Shown here: piece by piece, positions 49,500 to 59,744 of the stretch
Position numbering within the stretch: the first letter of the stretch is position 1
How the letters are laid out: every line of letters begins with the position of its first letter
NCBI RefSeq assembly: GCF_014884965.1
Contig: NZ_JABTBO010000001.1
Location: forward strand, 99,321 to 163,320
Length of the DNA stretch: 64,000 nt
Source: Spirabiliibacterium mucosae
Lineage (GTDB): Bacteria; Pseudomonadota; Gammaproteobacteria; Enterobacterales; Pasteurellaceae
Reading direction: 5' to 3'
Program-made: the position numbers and the translations under genes
The notes under the pieces: generated by a model
Told to the model about the DNA's origin: nothing
Databases searched by the model: none
What the model saw: the letters and a program-made list of their open reading frames with translations, nothing else

Positions 49500-50217
49500 A
49501 TTTGCATATCACTTCGCCCTCGTGCCACTCGCCGTTGTCGCTGAGGGTGAGGTAGGGGGCGGTGGTGCGCCAGTCGCCGAGTACGATGCGTTGGCCGTGT
49601 GGCACGCGGTGCTGGGCTTGGCGGTGGGTGTGGCCGTGGACCAGCACGCTCACGTTGTGCTGCGCCATGATGCGATCGACAAAGTGCGGTGTCACGTCCA
49701 TTATGTCAGCGGATTTTTGCCCTTTTTGCTGCTGGCTTTGCGCGCGCATCCGCTCGGCAATGCGCAGCCGCCAGCGCAATGGCAGGGCGAGAAAGGCCTT
49801 TTGTAGCCAGCGTTGGTGCACAATGCGGCGAAAGCGTTGGTAGTGCTGATCGTCGACACACAAGGTATCACCGTGGCAGAGCAAAATCGCCTGCCCGCCG
49901 TAGTCGATGCGGTGATAGCTTGGCAGCAAGGTCAAACCGCACTTTTGTGCAAAGCGCTTACCGAGTAAAAAATCGCGATTACCGTGCTGAAAATAAACGG
50001 GGATGCCTTTTTCAGTTAATGCGCGGATTTCTGTTTGCACGAGGCTTATCACCGCCGATTGCTCGTCGTCACCCACCCAAAATTCAAACAAATCCCCGAG
50101 AATATAGAGCGCCTGTGCGCTGGCGCCTTGCTCGCGCATAAAGCGCGCAAAGCAGGTGTTGAGGTGCGTGCGCGCGTCGCTGAGGTGGAGATCTGCAATA
50201 AAGGTGATGTGTGCCAT
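49498..50217 (-). CDS. lpxH: UDP-2,3-diacylglucosamine hydrolase
   Basis: 239 residues. The calcineurin-like metallophosphatase motifs are complete: ADLHLSD, LGDLFEFWVGDD, HGNRDF, LCHGDT and VHGHTH. It makes lipid X from UDP-diacylglucosamine in lipid A synthesis, at the inner membrane. It is a single gene between corA and the divergent plsC. Confidence 0.94.
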   Translation of the reverse strand: MAHITFIADLHLSDARTHLNTCFARFMREQGASAQALYILGDLFEFWVGDDEQSAVISLVQTEIRALTEKGIPVYFQHGNRDFLLGKRFAQKCGLTLLPSYHRIDYGGQAILLCHGDTLCVDDQHYQRFRRIVHQRWLQKAFLALPLRWRLRIAERMRAQSQQQKGQKSADIMDVTPHFVDRIMAQHNVSVLVHGHTHRQAQHRVPHGQRIVLGDWRTTAPYLTLSDNGEWHEGEVICK

Positions 50218-50307
50218 GGCCGCTTAGAATGTGGATTATGATGCTCAAAGATACACATATTCCGATATTTTCGCTATACTTCTTGCAAAAATTTTGAAGG
50301 ATTTATC

Positions 50308-51036
50308 ATGTTAGCCATTCTCAGAACCCTGGTGGTGGTGATCTGTGCCATTGTGATTTGTGTACTGGGCACGATCTACTCACTCATTCGCTTTAAAAAC
50401 CCAAGCAATGTCGGCGTGATTGCGCGCTGGTTTGGGCGGCTGCATTCGCTGTTTGGCATTGAGGTGGAGCACCGCTTCCCACCAGGTGTGAAAGACTTTG
50501 GGCCGTGCATTTATATCGGCAACCACCAAAACAACTATGACATGGTCACCATGGCCTATATGGTGCGCGAGCGCACGGTGAGTGTGGGCAAGCGCAGTTT
50601 GCTTTATATTCCGTTTTTTGGCTTGCTCTATTGGGCCAGCGGCAATATTTTGCTCGACCGCGACAACAAGAGCAAAGCGCACTCCACCATGTCGCAGCTG
50701 GCGAAACGGATTCAAAAAGACCAGCTCTCGATTTGGATGTTCCCAGAAGGCACGCGCAGCCGTGGGCGCGGATTGTTGCCGTTTAAAACCGGCGCGTTTC
50801 ATGCCGCGCTGGCCGCGCAAGTGCCGATTGTGCCAGTGTGCTGCTCAACCTTACATAACAAAATCAAACTCAACCGCTGGGATAACGGCAAAGTAATTTG
50901 TGAAATGCTGCCACCGATTGATGTCAGCGGCTTTAGTCGCGACAACGTGCGTGCGCTAGCCAACCATTGCCACGCGATTATGGAGGCTAAAATTGCCGAA
51001 CTCGACGCTGAAATCGCCCATGAAAAACGCACCTAA
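50308..51036 (+). CDS. plsC: 1-acyl-sn-glycerol-3-phosphate acyltransferase
   Basis: 242 residues with an N-terminal membrane anchor, the catalytic NHQNNYD (HX4D-type) and the FPEGTRSRG substrate motif. It makes phosphatidic acid from lysophosphatidic acid. The 3' end overlaps the sufI start. plsC-sufI is also the E. coli order. Confidence 0.94.
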   Translation: MLAILRTLVVVICAIVICVLGTIYSLIRFKNPSNVGVIARWFGRLHSLFGIEVEHRFPPGVKDFGPCIYIGNHQNNYDMVTMAYMVRERTVSVGKRSLLYIPFFGLLYWASGNILLDRDNKSKAHSTMSQLAKRIQKDQLSIWMFPEGTRSRGRGLLPFKTGAFHAALAAQVPIVPVCCSTLHNKIKLNRWDNGKVICEMLPPIDVSGFSRDNVRALANHCHAIMEAKIAELDAEIAHEKRT

Positions 51037-52438
51037 TTTGCCTCTTTCACGCAGGGCACTGCTCAAGCACACCGCCGTGCTCGGCGCAGGTGCATTGTTG
51101 CCAAACATCGCGCTGGCGCAAAAAGGGCGCGCGCTGCCGATTCCGCCACTGCTGGATGTCGGCCGCGGCAAGCCCGTGTTGCTGTCGATGACGCGCACGC
51201 AAACGCGCTTTTTAGACGGTGATAAAGTGGATGTGTGGGGCTTTAACGGTGCCTACCTCGGCCCGACGATTAAGTGCAAGCAGGGCGATTTTGTCCGCTT
51301 AAATTACCGCAACCAGCTGCCACAAGCCGTCTCGCTTACGGTGCAAGGCCTGCAAGCCAGCGCCGAGTTGATTGGCGGCGTAGGCAAGGTGTTCCAACCC
51401 AATGCCGAGTGGTCGCCGGTTATTCCCATCACGCAAAGTGCGGCGAGTTGTTGGTATCACGCCAACACCCTAGCGCACAGTGGCTATCAAGTTTATCGCG
51501 GGCTAGTGGGGCTGTGGATAATTGAAGACAGCGCCAGCCGCAAGGCGATGTTGCCGAATCAATATGGCGTGAACGACATCCCGCTGATTTTGCAAGATGT
51601 GGCACTCAACGGCCAAGGCGAGCAGCTGTTTAACCCCGGCGACTACCCGTTTTTGGGCAACCATTTGCTGGTCAACGGCGTGGAAGCGCCTTATCTTGAC
51701 GTGGCGCGCGGCTGGGTGCGATTGCGCCTGCTCAATGCCTCGCTTTCACGCAGTTATCAACTCAGCCTGGATAATGGCGCGTCGATGGTGCTGCTGGCGG
51801 GCAATCTTGGCTTTGTGCCGCAACAGCGCGAGATCAAGCAGCTCTTTTTAAGCCCGGGCGAGCGCGCTGAAGTGTTAGTGGATTTAAACGAAGGCGGCGA
51901 GGTGGCGTTGATCACCGGCGACAAACGCGGCTTTTTACACAACATCACCGCACTTTGGGCCGATGACAGCGAGTTGGTTGACAACACCGTGCTGCGCCTG
52001 CGCCCGCAGGGGCTGGTTTCGGCCTTTGCGCAAAAACCGCAAATCAACGCACCGCTGGCGCTGTCTGGCACCATTGAGGTGGTGCGCGAGCGTGATATGC
52101 ACCTTGACGTGGCCAACGCCCTGCTCAATCGCCAACGCTTTGACCCACGGCGGATTGATGTCAGTGCCAAGCTCGGCACCTTTGAGCGCTGGAATCTTTC
52201 AAGCAGCTCACCAACGGGCTTTCGCATTGAGGGCGCGAAGTTTTTGGTTGAGCGCGTCAATGGGCGTAATGTCGATCTCAGTCAAGCCAGCTGGCGTGAC
52301 ACCTTGTGGCTCAACGGGCCGATTTCGGTGCTGGTGAAGTTTGATAACCTTTCATCGAATAACTTTCCGTTTACCTTTGGCGCGAGCGATTTCATCCTCG
52401 CGGACAAAGGCTGCTTGGGCATGATTGTGGTGCAATAG
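50993..52438 (+). CDS. sufI: SufI/FtsP, Tat-exported cupredoxin-like cell-division protein
   Basis: 481 residues. A Tat signal (LSRRALLKHTAVLGAGALLP) leads to a three-domain multicopper-oxidase-like fold that lacks most copper ligands, as in E. coli SufI/FtsP, which protects the divisome under stress. Two starts are possible: a TTG at 50993 preceded by a perfect GGAGG with 6-base spacing, or an ATG at 51020 without a site. I list the TTG on ribosome-site grounds; the ATG gives a more usual Tat n-region. Overlaps plsC. Confidence 0.88.
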   Translation: MPNSTLKSPMKNAPNLPLSRRALLKHTAVLGAGALLPNIALAQKGRALPIPPLLDVGRGKPVLLSMTRTQTRFLDGDKVDVWGFNGAYLGPTIKCKQGDFVRLNYRNQLPQAVSLTVQGLQASAELIGGVGKVFQPNAEWSPVIPITQSAASCWYHANTLAHSGYQVYRGLVGLWIIEDSASRKAMLPNQYGVNDIPLILQDVALNGQGEQLFNPGDYPFLGNHLLVNGVEAPYLDVARGWVRLRLLNASLSRSYQLSLDNGASMVLLAGNLGFVPQQREIKQLFLSPGERAEVLVDLNEGGEVALITGDKRGFLHNITALWADDSELVDNTVLRLRPQGLVSAFAQKPQINAPLALSGTIEVVRERDMHLDVANALLNRQRFDPRRIDVSAKLGTFERWNLSSSSPTGFRIEGAKFLVERVNGRNVDLSQASWRDTLWLNGPISVLVKFDNLSSNNFPFTFGASDFILADKGCLGMIVVQ

Positions 52439-52456
52439 CCGACCGCACTTTGCTTT

Positions 52457-53623
52457 TTACAGCCCAAGGGCGTATTTCAGCGCGCGGTTTTTCAACGGCG
52501 CGCATTTCTCCACCCCAAGCAGCGCCACGTTGCGGGCGATTTTCAGTGGCAACAGCGGCTCTTTAAAGCCTTTGTAGAACAGATCCATGCCTGATTGCAT
52601 CAACAGATTATCCGCCTTTCTGCGCCGTTGGTAGCGCGCGAGCACCGCATCACTGGCAATAGGCTGCCCCGCGCGTTGCGCGCTTTCAATCACGTCTAAA
52701 AACGCTGCCACATCTTTAAAGCCGAGGTTTACCCCTTGGCCGGCGAGCGGGTTGATGGTGTGCGCCGCATCGCCAAGTAGCACAATGCCGTTGTGGAAAT
52801 AGCGCTGGGCGTGGCGGCGCACCAGTTCGAAACTCGCCGCTTGAGTAGCCTCCACCCGCCCTAGCCGTGGCGGAAAAGCGCGCATAATCTCGTCGCTCAA
52901 TTGTGCCAGCGGCAGGCGTTGCAGGCGGGCAATTTCCTCAGGCGCGTCGTACCACACCAAGCAGCCTTGGTGGCCGAGCAGCGGCAAAAAGGCGCGCGGG
53001 CCGCTTGGGTTGAACTGCTGCCAGGTGATGTCTTGCTGTTCAAGCTCGGTGTTAACAAGCACTAACATACACCGCTGGCGATACTGCCAACCGCTTAGGC
53101 CAATGTGAGCCAGGTTGCGCAGCTGGGAGTTGGCACCATCGGCGGCCACCAGCAAAGGGGCGGAAAACTGCTCGCCATCTTCAAGTGTGACTTGCCAGTG
53201 CTGACCGCACTTTTGTGTTTCAGCAATCGCGCCGATACTGTTTGATAGCGTGTCAACATCGTCAAACGCGCGCCAAAGGCCGAGCTGCACCACGTTGTTC
53301 TCCACCATAAAACCCAACTCGGGCAGGCCTAAATCTTGGGCGTTAAAGGTGGTTTCAAAGCCGTCGATTTCCCAGGTGGCGAGGCGCTTGTAGGGGCAGG
53401 TGCGCATGGCTTGAATGTGGCGCCAAGCGTTGAGCTGCTTGAGCAATTTCACCGAGCCTGCGCTGATCGCCGAGATGCGAATGTCATAATCGCTGTTGTG
53501 CTCAAAGTGCGGTAGCGAGCTGCGCTCAATCAGCTGCACCGCCAAATTTTGCCGCGCCAGCCCCAACGCCGCCGCCGCGCCGACCATTCCACCACCAACA
53601 ACAATCACATCACACTGTTTCAT
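52457..53623 (-). CDS. ubiF: UbiF-like ubiquinone FAD monooxygenase
   Basis: 388 residues of the UbiH/UbiF/VisC family: GxGxxG in VIVVGGGMVGAAAALGLA, the DG motif in LVAADGANSQLR and the second FAD motif LLGDAAHTINPLAGQGVNLG. YDIRISAISAGSVKLL and MVENNVVQLGLW match E. coli UbiF (C6 hydroxylation in ubiquinone synthesis). The gene is divergent from miaB, as ubiF is in E. coli, which supports ubiF over its paralogues. Confidence 0.88.
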   Translation of the reverse strand: MKQCDVIVVGGGMVGAAAALGLARQNLAVQLIERSSLPHFEHNSDYDIRISAISAGSVKLLKQLNAWRHIQAMRTCPYKRLATWEIDGFETTFNAQDLGLPELGFMVENNVVQLGLWRAFDDVDTLSNSIGAIAETQKCGQHWQVTLEDGEQFSAPLLVAADGANSQLRNLAHIGLSGWQYRQRCMLVLVNTELEQQDITWQQFNPSGPRAFLPLLGHQGCLVWYDAPEEIARLQRLPLAQLSDEIMRAFPPRLGRVEATQAASFELVRRHAQRYFHNGIVLLGDAAHTINPLAGQGVNLGFKDVAAFLDVIESAQRAGQPIASDAVLARYQRRRKADNLLMQSGMDLFYKGFKEPLLPLKIARNVALLGVEKCAPLKNRALKYALGL

Positions 53624-53793
53624 AGTTCACCCACTTTCCCTTAACTTTATTATGGCTATTGTACCGAGATCAATAAATTTTACCATTAGATCGCGAAAAT
53701 TTGCGTTTTTAACTAGTCAGCGAAAAAGCAAATCAGTAGAATAGCCATTTGCTTAAAATTTATAACTTCCGCACACTCGCGGCAAATGAGATT

Positions 53794-55218
53794 ATGACAC
53801 AAAAACTCCATATCAAAACCTGGGGCTGCCAGATGAACGAATACGATTCATCCAAAATGGCGGACCTGCTCAACAGCACCCACGGCTTTGAGCTGACCGA
53901 AAACGCCGAAGAGGCGGACGTGTTGCTGCTCAACACCTGCTCGATTCGCGAAAAAGCGCAAGAGAAGGTGTTCCACCAACTTGGGCGCTGGAAAGATTTA
54001 AAGAAAACCAACCCGAACCTGGTGATTGGTGTGGGTGGCTGCGTGGCCTCACAAGAGGGGGCGCACATTCGCGACCGCGCGCCTTATGTTGACATTATTT
54101 TTGGCCCGCAAACCCTCCACCGCCTGCCGGAGATGCTCAACCAAATCCGCGGCGGCAAAAGTGCGGTGGTGGATGTCAGCTTCCCTGAAATTGAAAAATT
54201 CGACCGCCTGCCTGAGCCGCGCGCTGAAGGGCCAACGGCGTTTGTTTCCATCATGGAAGGCTGCAATAAATACTGCTCATTTTGCGTGGTGCCTTACACC
54301 CGCGGTGAAGAGGTCAGCCGCCCACTCGATGACGTGCTGTTTGAAATCGCGCAACTGGCCGAGCAAGGCGTGCGTGAGGTGAACCTGCTTGGGCAAAACG
54401 TCAATGCCTACCGCGGCGCCACCTTTGACGGCGGCATTTGCACCTTTGCGGAATTGTTGCGCTTGGTCGCTGCAATTGACGGCATCGACCGCCTGCGCTT
54501 TACCACCTCGCACCCGATTGAATTCAGTGATGATATTATTGATGTTTATCGCGACACGCCAGAGCTGGTGAGCTTCCTGCACTTGCCGGTGCAAAGTGGC
54601 TCGGATCGCGTGTTGACGATGATGAAGCGCAACCATACCGCACTTGAGTATAAATCGATCATTCGCAAATTGCGCAAGGCGCGGCCAGATATTCAAATCA
54701 GCTCTGATTTCATCGTCGGCTTCCCAGGTGAAAGTGCGGAAGACTTCCAGCAAACCATGGATTTGATCGCGCAAGTCAACTTTGACATGAGCTTTAGCTT
54801 TATCTACTCCGCCCGCCCAGGCACGCCAGCGGCGGATATGCCTGATGATGTCAGCGAAGAGGAGAAAAAGCAGCGACTTTATTTGCTGCAACAGCGCATC
54901 ACCCAGCAGGCGATGCAGTTTAGCCGCAAAATGCTCGGCACCGTGCAGCGCGTACTGGTGGAAGGCCCGTCGAAAAAAGACATTATGGAGCTCACCGGCC
55001 GCACCGAGAACAACCGCATCGTCAATTTCAAAGGCGATCCGTCGATGATCGGCAAATTTGTCGACATTGAAATCACCGACGTGTGGACCAACTCCCTGCG
55101 CGGCGAGGTGATCCGCACCGAGGACGAAATGAATCTGCGCGTGCAGCACTCACCGCAAGAGGTGATCTCCCGCACCCGCAAAGAAGACGAGCTGGGTGTC
55201 GGCCACTACCACGCCTAA
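53794..55218 (+). CDS. miaB: MiaB, tRNA-2-methylthio-N6-dimethylallyladenosine synthase
   Basis: 474 residues from the ATG at 53794 ([20 protein letters not shown]), the same length and start as the Haemophilus protein. The N-terminal cluster cysteines ([20 protein letters not shown]), the radical-SAM triad CNKYCSFC and a C-terminal TRAM domain are present. It adds the methylthio group at A37 of several tRNAs. A 15-codon upstream extension is not supported. Confidence 0.96.
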   Translation: MTQKLHIKTWGCQMNEYDSSKMADLLNSTHGFELTENAEEADVLLLNTCSIREKAQEKVFHQLGRWKDLKKTNPNLVIGVGGCVASQEGAHIRDRAPYVDIIFGPQTLHRLPEMLNQIRGGKSAVVDVSFPEIEKFDRLPEPRAEGPTAFVSIMEGCNKYCSFCVVPYTRGEEVSRPLDDVLFEIAQLAEQGVREVNLLGQNVNAYRGATFDGGICTFAELLRLVAAIDGIDRLRFTTSHPIEFSDDIIDVYRDTPELVSFLHLPVQSGSDRVLTMMKRNHTALEYKSIIRKLRKARPDIQISSDFIVGFPGESAEDFQQTMDLIAQVNFDMSFSFIYSARPGTPAADMPDDVSEEEKKQRLYLLQQRITQQAMQFSRKMLGTVQRVLVEGPSKKDIMELTGRTENNRIVNFKGDPSMIGKFVDIEITDVWTNSLRGEVIRTEDEMNLRVQHSPQEVISRTRKEDELGVGHYHA

Positions 55219-55221
55219 GCT

Positions 55222-55277
55222 ACCGCACTTTGCAGCCCAAACTGCACTTTGCTGTAAAACCCAAAGTGCGGTTTTAT
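55222..55277 (+). terminator. USS-pair terminator after miaB
   Basis: TACCGCACTTTG and CCAAAGTGCGGTTTTATTTT face each other across about 30 bases; a third degenerate copy (ACTGCACTTTG) lies between. Confidence 0.5.
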
Positions 55278-55382
55278 TTTCTTAAAAATTAAATAGTTAG
55301 CCTTGCCTCGTTGGGCGTTAAATGATAGCGTTGTGTTAAATTTGTTATCAATATGTAACCAACCCTCAGCCAAGGAGTGACT

Positions 55383-57137
55383 ATGCTATTGAAACGTTCG
55401 CTACTCATCAGCGCGCTGGCGCTCACCGGCGTGGTGGCCACCAGCACCAGCTATGCCAACACCGCGCCAACCCAAACTCAACAAGCCTCCATTCGCTATG
55501 ACCAAGATATGGACATTTTTCACCCCGTGTATGCCCAAAATGGCATGGTCGCCACCGAGCAAGCGCTGGCGACACAAGTGGGGTTGGAGATTTTAAAACA
55601 AGGCGGTAATGCAGTGGACGCCGCCGTGGGCGTCGGTTTTGCCTTGGCGGTGGTGCTGCCAAATGCGGGCAACCTCGGCGGGGGTGGTTTTATGGTGGTG
55701 CATGATGCCAAATCAGGCGAGAACATCGCGCTTGATTTCCGTGAAATCGCGCCAGCAAAAGCCAGCCGTGATATGTATTTAGACGACAGCGGCAACGTGG
55801 TGGATGGCAAATCATTGTTCACGCACTTTGCCGTTGGCGTGCCTGGCACCGTGGCAGGCATGGCGCACGCGCTGGAAAAATGGGGTTCAATGCCGCTGGA
55901 TAAAGTGGTTGCCCCCGCGATCAAACTGGCTGAAGAGGGCTTTGTGGTCAGCGACACCTTAGGGGATACGCTCGCCAGTGAAGAAGACATTCTCGGCAAG
56001 TGGCCTGCCAGCAAGGCGATCTTCTTCAAAGACGGCAAGCCGCTGGCGTCTGGCGACAAATTAGTGCAACAAGATTTGGCTAATTCCATCAAATTGATCG
56101 CCAAAGAGGGCGCTAAAGCGTTTTATGAGGGCGAAATCGCACAAAAAATTGTTGATGAAATGGCGCAGCATGGCGGGCTAATCACCCTTGATGATATGAA
56201 AAATTACAAAGTGGTGGAGCGCAAGCCGGTTGAGGGAGAGTATCACGGTTATAAAATCGTGACCATGCCACCGCCGAGCTCTGGCGGCATCCATTTGGTG
56301 CAATTGCTCAATATTTTAGAGCGCTACCCGCTCAAAGAGTTTGGCCTAAACAGCGCCAAAACCATTCACCACTATGCCGAGGCGATGAAGCTTGCTTACG
56401 CCGACCGTTCAGAATATTTAGGCGACCCTGATTTTGTGCAGGTGCCAGTGAAAGGATTGACCTCGAAAAAATATGCCGATGAGCTCGCCGGCACCATCAG
56501 TGGCGTGAATGTGCGGCCGTCAAGCGAGATCAAGCCTGGCAAACCGCAGCCGTATGAAAGTGACCAAACCACCCATTATTCAATTGTGGACAAAGACGGC
56601 AACGCCGTGGCGGTGACTTACACCTTGAACCTCAACTTCGGCAGCGGCATTGTGGCCGACGGCACGGGGATTTTGCTCAACAACGAGATGGATGACTTTT
56701 CTGCCAAGCCAGGCGTGCCAAATGCCTTTGGCTTGATTGGCGGTGATGCCAACGCGGTGGAGGCCAACAAACGCCCGCTATCCTCAATGACGCCAACGAT
56801 TGTGATGAAAGACGACAAGCCGTGGCTAGTCACCGGCAGCCCTGGTGGCGCGCGCATCATCACTACCGTGTTGCAAAGCATTTTAAACACCATTGATTTT
56901 GGGCTAAACCCGGCGGAGGCCATTTCAGTGCCGCGTGTACACCACCAATGGCTGCCTGATGAAATCCGCATTGAAGACGGCATCAGCCCAGACACCGTGC
57001 ATTTGCTGGAAAATCAAGGTTATAAAGTGAAACTGAAATCCACCATGGGGCGGGTGCAGATTATCCAAGTGCGTGAAGACGGGCTTTATGGCGCCTCTGA
57101 CCCACGCAACCCAGACGGCGCAACGCTGGGGTATTAA
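55383..57137 (+). CDS. ggt: Gamma-glutamyltranspeptidase
   Basis: 584 residues from the ATG after AAGGAG. A signal peptide (to about ATSTSYA) directs it to the periplasm. The autocleavage site and nucleophile Thr are in DQTTHYSIVDKDGNAVAV, followed by NNEMDDFS, the substrate-binding PLSSMTPTIV and the oxyanion glycines SPGGARI. It hydrolyses glutathione and gamma-glutamyl peptides, a source of cysteine and glutamate for Pasteurellaceae-like pathogens. A single gene with its own terminator. Confidence 0.95.
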   Translation: MLLKRSLLISALALTGVVATSTSYANTAPTQTQQASIRYDQDMDIFHPVYAQNGMVATEQALATQVGLEILKQGGNAVDAAVGVGFALAVVLPNAGNLGGGGFMVVHDAKSGENIALDFREIAPAKASRDMYLDDSGNVVDGKSLFTHFAVGVPGTVAGMAHALEKWGSMPLDKVVAPAIKLAEEGFVVSDTLGDTLASEEDILGKWPASKAIFFKDGKPLASGDKLVQQDLANSIKLIAKEGAKAFYEGEIAQKIVDEMAQHGGLITLDDMKNYKVVERKPVEGEYHGYKIVTMPPPSSGGIHLVQLLNILERYPLKEFGLNSAKTIHHYAEAMKLAYADRSEYLGDPDFVQVPVKGLTSKKYADELAGTISGVNVRPSSEIKPGKPQPYESDQTTHYSIVDKDGNAVAVTYTLNLNFGSGIVADGTGILLNNEMDDFSAKPGVPNAFGLIGGDANAVEANKRPLSSMTPTIVMKDDKPWLVTGSPGGARIITTVLQSILNTIDFGLNPAEAISVPRVHHQWLPDEIRIEDGISPDTVHLLENQGYKVKLKSTMGRVQIIQVREDGLYGASDPRNPDGATLGY

Positions 57138-57142
57138 CCGCC

Positions 57143-57171
57143 AACCGCACTTTACACTCTAAAGTGCGGTT
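57143..57171. terminator. USS-pair terminator between ggt and ruvX
   Basis: AACCGCACTTT and AAAGTGCGGTT with an ACACTCT loop; the right arm touches the ruvX stop codon. Confidence 0.65.
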
Positions 57172-57595
57172 ATTCGTTTAAGGGCGTGTTTTCAAACCAG
57201 CTTTCAAGGATGATGCACGCGGAGATGGAATCGACTTTGCCTTTGTCGAGCGCGCGAAAGCCGCCGCGGGCAAAGATTTCAGCGCGTGCCTCAACAGTGC
57301 TTAGGCGTTCGTCGTGCAACTGCACCGTCACGCCAAAGCGCCCGTGCAGGCGTTGTGCAAACTTGCGCGCACGCTGGGTGAGTGGCTGCTCACTGCCGTC
57401 CATATTCAGCGGCAAGCCCACCACCACCACCTTGGGTTGCCACTCTTTCAGCACGCGCTCCACCGCCTGCCAGTTGGGCTGGCCGTCTTGCGCTTTAAAC
57501 GCGCTCAGCGCCTGCGCCGTGCCAGTGATGCTTTGCCCCACCGCGCAGCCGATGCTTTTTTCCCCAAAATCAAATGCTAACGCACAATAGGCCAT
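57170..57595 (-). CDS. ruvX: RuvX/YqgF, Holliday junction resolvase-like nuclease for 16S rRNA maturation
   Basis: 141 residues. The RNase H-like fold starts [31 protein letters not shown] and [12 protein letters not shown] are diagnostic. It is required for 5' end processing of 16S rRNA. Its ATG overlaps the yqgE stop (TGATG), showing translational coupling. Confidence 0.94.
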   Translation of the reverse strand: MAYCALAFDFGEKSIGCAVGQSITGTAQALSAFKAQDGQPNWQAVERVLKEWQPKVVVVGLPLNMDGSEQPLTQRARKFAQRLHGRFGVTVQLHDERLSTVEARAEIFARGGFRALDKGKVDSISACIILESWFENTPLNE

Positions 57596-58158
57596 CAGGC
57601 GCGCCCTCCCTCTTGGCTGAGATCGTCAGGCGAAATGCCCAAAAGCGCAACCGCACTTTGCCAGCGCTGGCCATAAGGGATGTCGAACAAAATGCGCTCA
57701 TCACAAGGGGCAACGAGCCACATATTGTGGCGAAGCTCGTCTTCTAGCTGGCCTGCCGACCAACTGCAACAGCCAATTGCCACCAAATAGTGCTCTGGCG
57801 CATTGGGGCGGCCGAGGGTTTCCAGCACATCAAGGGAGCTGGTCAACCAAATATCAGGGCTTATCGCCTCGCTACGCTCAAACGGCGGGATGCATTTGGA
57901 ATGGAGCACAAAGCCTTTGTCGAGGTTCACCGGCCCGCCGAGCAACACCACCGAATTGGGCTCCACGCGGCGGTCATCGGCCATCATAAAATTCATTTTG
58001 CTCACCAGCTCAGCGATGCTGGTATCGGTCATGCGGTTAAGCAGCAGCCCCATGGCGCCGTCATCGTCGTGCTCGCACAAATAGATCACGCTGCGCTGGA
58101 AAAACGGGTCGTCCATCGCAGGGGTTGCGATTAACAAATGGTGTTGAAGTTGCCCCAT
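57595..58158 (-). CDS. yqgE: YqgE/AlgH family protein (DUF179)
   Basis: 187 residues from the ATG at 58158 that overlaps the rsmE stop (TGATG). [20 protein letters not shown] and [16 protein letters not shown] are family hallmarks. YqgE's function is not settled. yqgE-ruvX is a conserved pair in gammaproteobacteria. Confidence 0.93.
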   Translation of the reverse strand: MGQLQHHLLIATPAMDDPFFQRSVIYLCEHDDDGAMGLLLNRMTDTSIAELVSKMNFMMADDRRVEPNSVVLLGGPVNLDKGFVLHSKCIPPFERSEAISPDIWLTSSLDVLETLGRPNAPEHYLVAIGCCSWSAGQLEDELRHNMWLVAPCDERILFDIPYGQRWQSAVALLGISPDDLSQEGGRA

Positions 58159-58892
58159 CAGCCAAGATCTCCAAAGCAAACCTGAAGTGCGGTGATCGCC
58201 GTCAAAGCGGCGGTTTCGGTGCGCAGCACGCGCGGGCCGAGCAGCACGGAGTGAAAGCCCTGTTGCTCGGTCATGGCAATTTCTTGAGCCGACAGCCCGC
58301 CTTCAGCGCCAATTAGCAAACGGATGCCCCTTTCACCGATATTCTCAAGCCCACTAATACCGCACGTTGCCCGCGGGTGGAGGTTGAGTTTCAACTCGCC
58401 ACTGCCCTCGCTACACCACTGTTCGAGCTTCATCAGTGGGCGAACCTCGGGCACACGGTTGCGCCCGCATTGCTCGCAGGCGGCGATGGCAATTTTCTGC
58501 CACTGCTGCAACTTTTTCGCCATGCGCTGCTCGTCGAGCTTCACGCCGCAGCGCTCAGACCACAGCGGGGTGATGACACTCACGCCAAGCTCAACGGATT
58601 TTTGAATGGTAAACTCCATCCGCTCCCCGCGCGAGATCACCTGCCCGAGGTGCAAAAATAGCGGCGATTCGCGATCGTCTAGTGCACCTTCGCCCAATTC
58701 CACTTGCACGCGTTTTTTCTCAATCGCCACAATGGTGGCTGGGAACACGTGATTTGTGCCGTCAAACAGCACCAAGGCATCGCCCACATTCATGCGCAGC
58801 ACGCGCGCAACATGGTTGGCGGCATCATCACTGAGCGCACACACAGCGCCCGCACGCAAGGGCTCAGAGCTAAAAATTCGAGGGATTCGCAT
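58158..58892 (-). CDS. rsmE: 16S rRNA (uracil1498-N3)-methyltransferase
   Basis: 244 residues. N-terminal PUA-like domain, then a SPOUT methyltransferase with the knot motif [14 protein letters not shown] and [18 protein letters not shown]. It methylates U1498 of 16S rRNA. It shares its last base with the start of yqgE. Confidence 0.94.
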   Translation of the reverse strand: MRIPRIFSSEPLRAGAVCALSDDAANHVARVLRMNVGDALVLFDGTNHVFPATIVAIEKKRVQVELGEGALDDRESPLFLHLGQVISRGERMEFTIQKSVELGVSVITPLWSERCGVKLDEQRMAKKLQQWQKIAIAACEQCGRNRVPEVRPLMKLEQWCSEGSGELKLNLHPRATCGISGLENIGERGIRLLIGAEGGLSAQEIAMTEQQGFHSVLLGPRVLRTETAALTAITALQVCFGDLG

Positions 58893-58944
58893 ACTCTTTT
58901 CGGCTAGATAAAAGTAAAATCATACCATTGAATGGCGCAAAACA

Positions 58945-59742
58945 CTATTGAGGCGCAGAGAATAACGCAATACTGTGCGCCCAAACCGCACTTTTGATCT
59001 CATCAGCGCTTTCTCGGCGCAATTGGCATAACGCCTCAAACACCTGCCCGATGCGCGCGGGCTCATTGGGCTGACCTTGGTAGCCGTTGACGGGCATATC
59101 AGGGCTGTCAGTTTCCAACACCAAGGCATCAAGGGGCAGTTGGCGAATCGCCTCACGGGTTTTGTTCGCGCGCGGGTAGGTGATGGTGCCGCCCACGCCG
59201 ATGGCGTAACCGAGGTCAACAAAGCGCTTGGCCTGCACATAGCTGCCCGCAAAGCCGTGAATCACGCCTTTTTTCGGCAATTCGATGCGTTTTAAAAAGG
59301 TGAACAGCTGATCGTGGCTGCGCCGTGAGTGCAAGCTCACCGCCAATTGGTGCTGCTGGGCCAGATAGAGCTGCGCTTCCAGAAACTGGCACTGCTTGGC
59401 CCACATCTCAGGCGTGATGAGCTCAGATACCGCGCGCTCCAGGCCAATTTCTGCCACCGCGGTGCAAAAGTGCGGTCGCGCCTGCAAGTGCGCGGCAAGG
59501 GTGTCGACATCGCGCTCATGATGGTTGGCAATGAATAGCGGGTGCAGCCCTAAGCCGTAGCATAAGATGTCAGGCGCTTGTGCGCACAAAGCGCGGATGG
59601 CGTCAAATTGCGCGACTTCCACCGCGGCAATCAGCACGCGTGCCACGCCCGCACGCTTGGCGTTGAAAAGTGCGGTTTCAAGGCTGATGCACTGCTCATC
59701 AAGCAGCGCATCAAAGTGAGTGTGCGTGTCGAAAAAACCCAC
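58945..59742 (-). CDS. yjjV: TatD-family hydrolase YjjV
   Basis: 265 residues beginning at a GTG, 2 bases after the glnA stop. Metal-binding motifs DTHTHFD, GEIGLE-like AVAEIGLERAV, LHSRRSHDQL, VIHGFAGS and ETDSPDMPVNG closely match E. coli YjjV. TatD-like proteins are metal-dependent nucleases; the substrate of YjjV is not established. It is presumably expressed from the glnA transcript. Confidence 0.9.
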   Translation of the reverse strand: MGFFDTHTHFDALLDEQCISLETALFNAKRAGVARVLIAAVEVAQFDAIRALCAQAPDILCYGLGLHPLFIANHHERDVDTLAAHLQARPHFCTAVAEIGLERAVSELITPEMWAKQCQFLEAQLYLAQQHQLAVSLHSRRSHDQLFTFLKRIELPKKGVIHGFAGSYVQAKRFVDLGYAIGVGGTITYPRANKTREAIRQLPLDALVLETDSPDMPVNGYQGQPNEPARIGQVFEALCQLRRESADEIKSAVWAHSIALFSAPQ

Positions 59743-59744
59743 GT

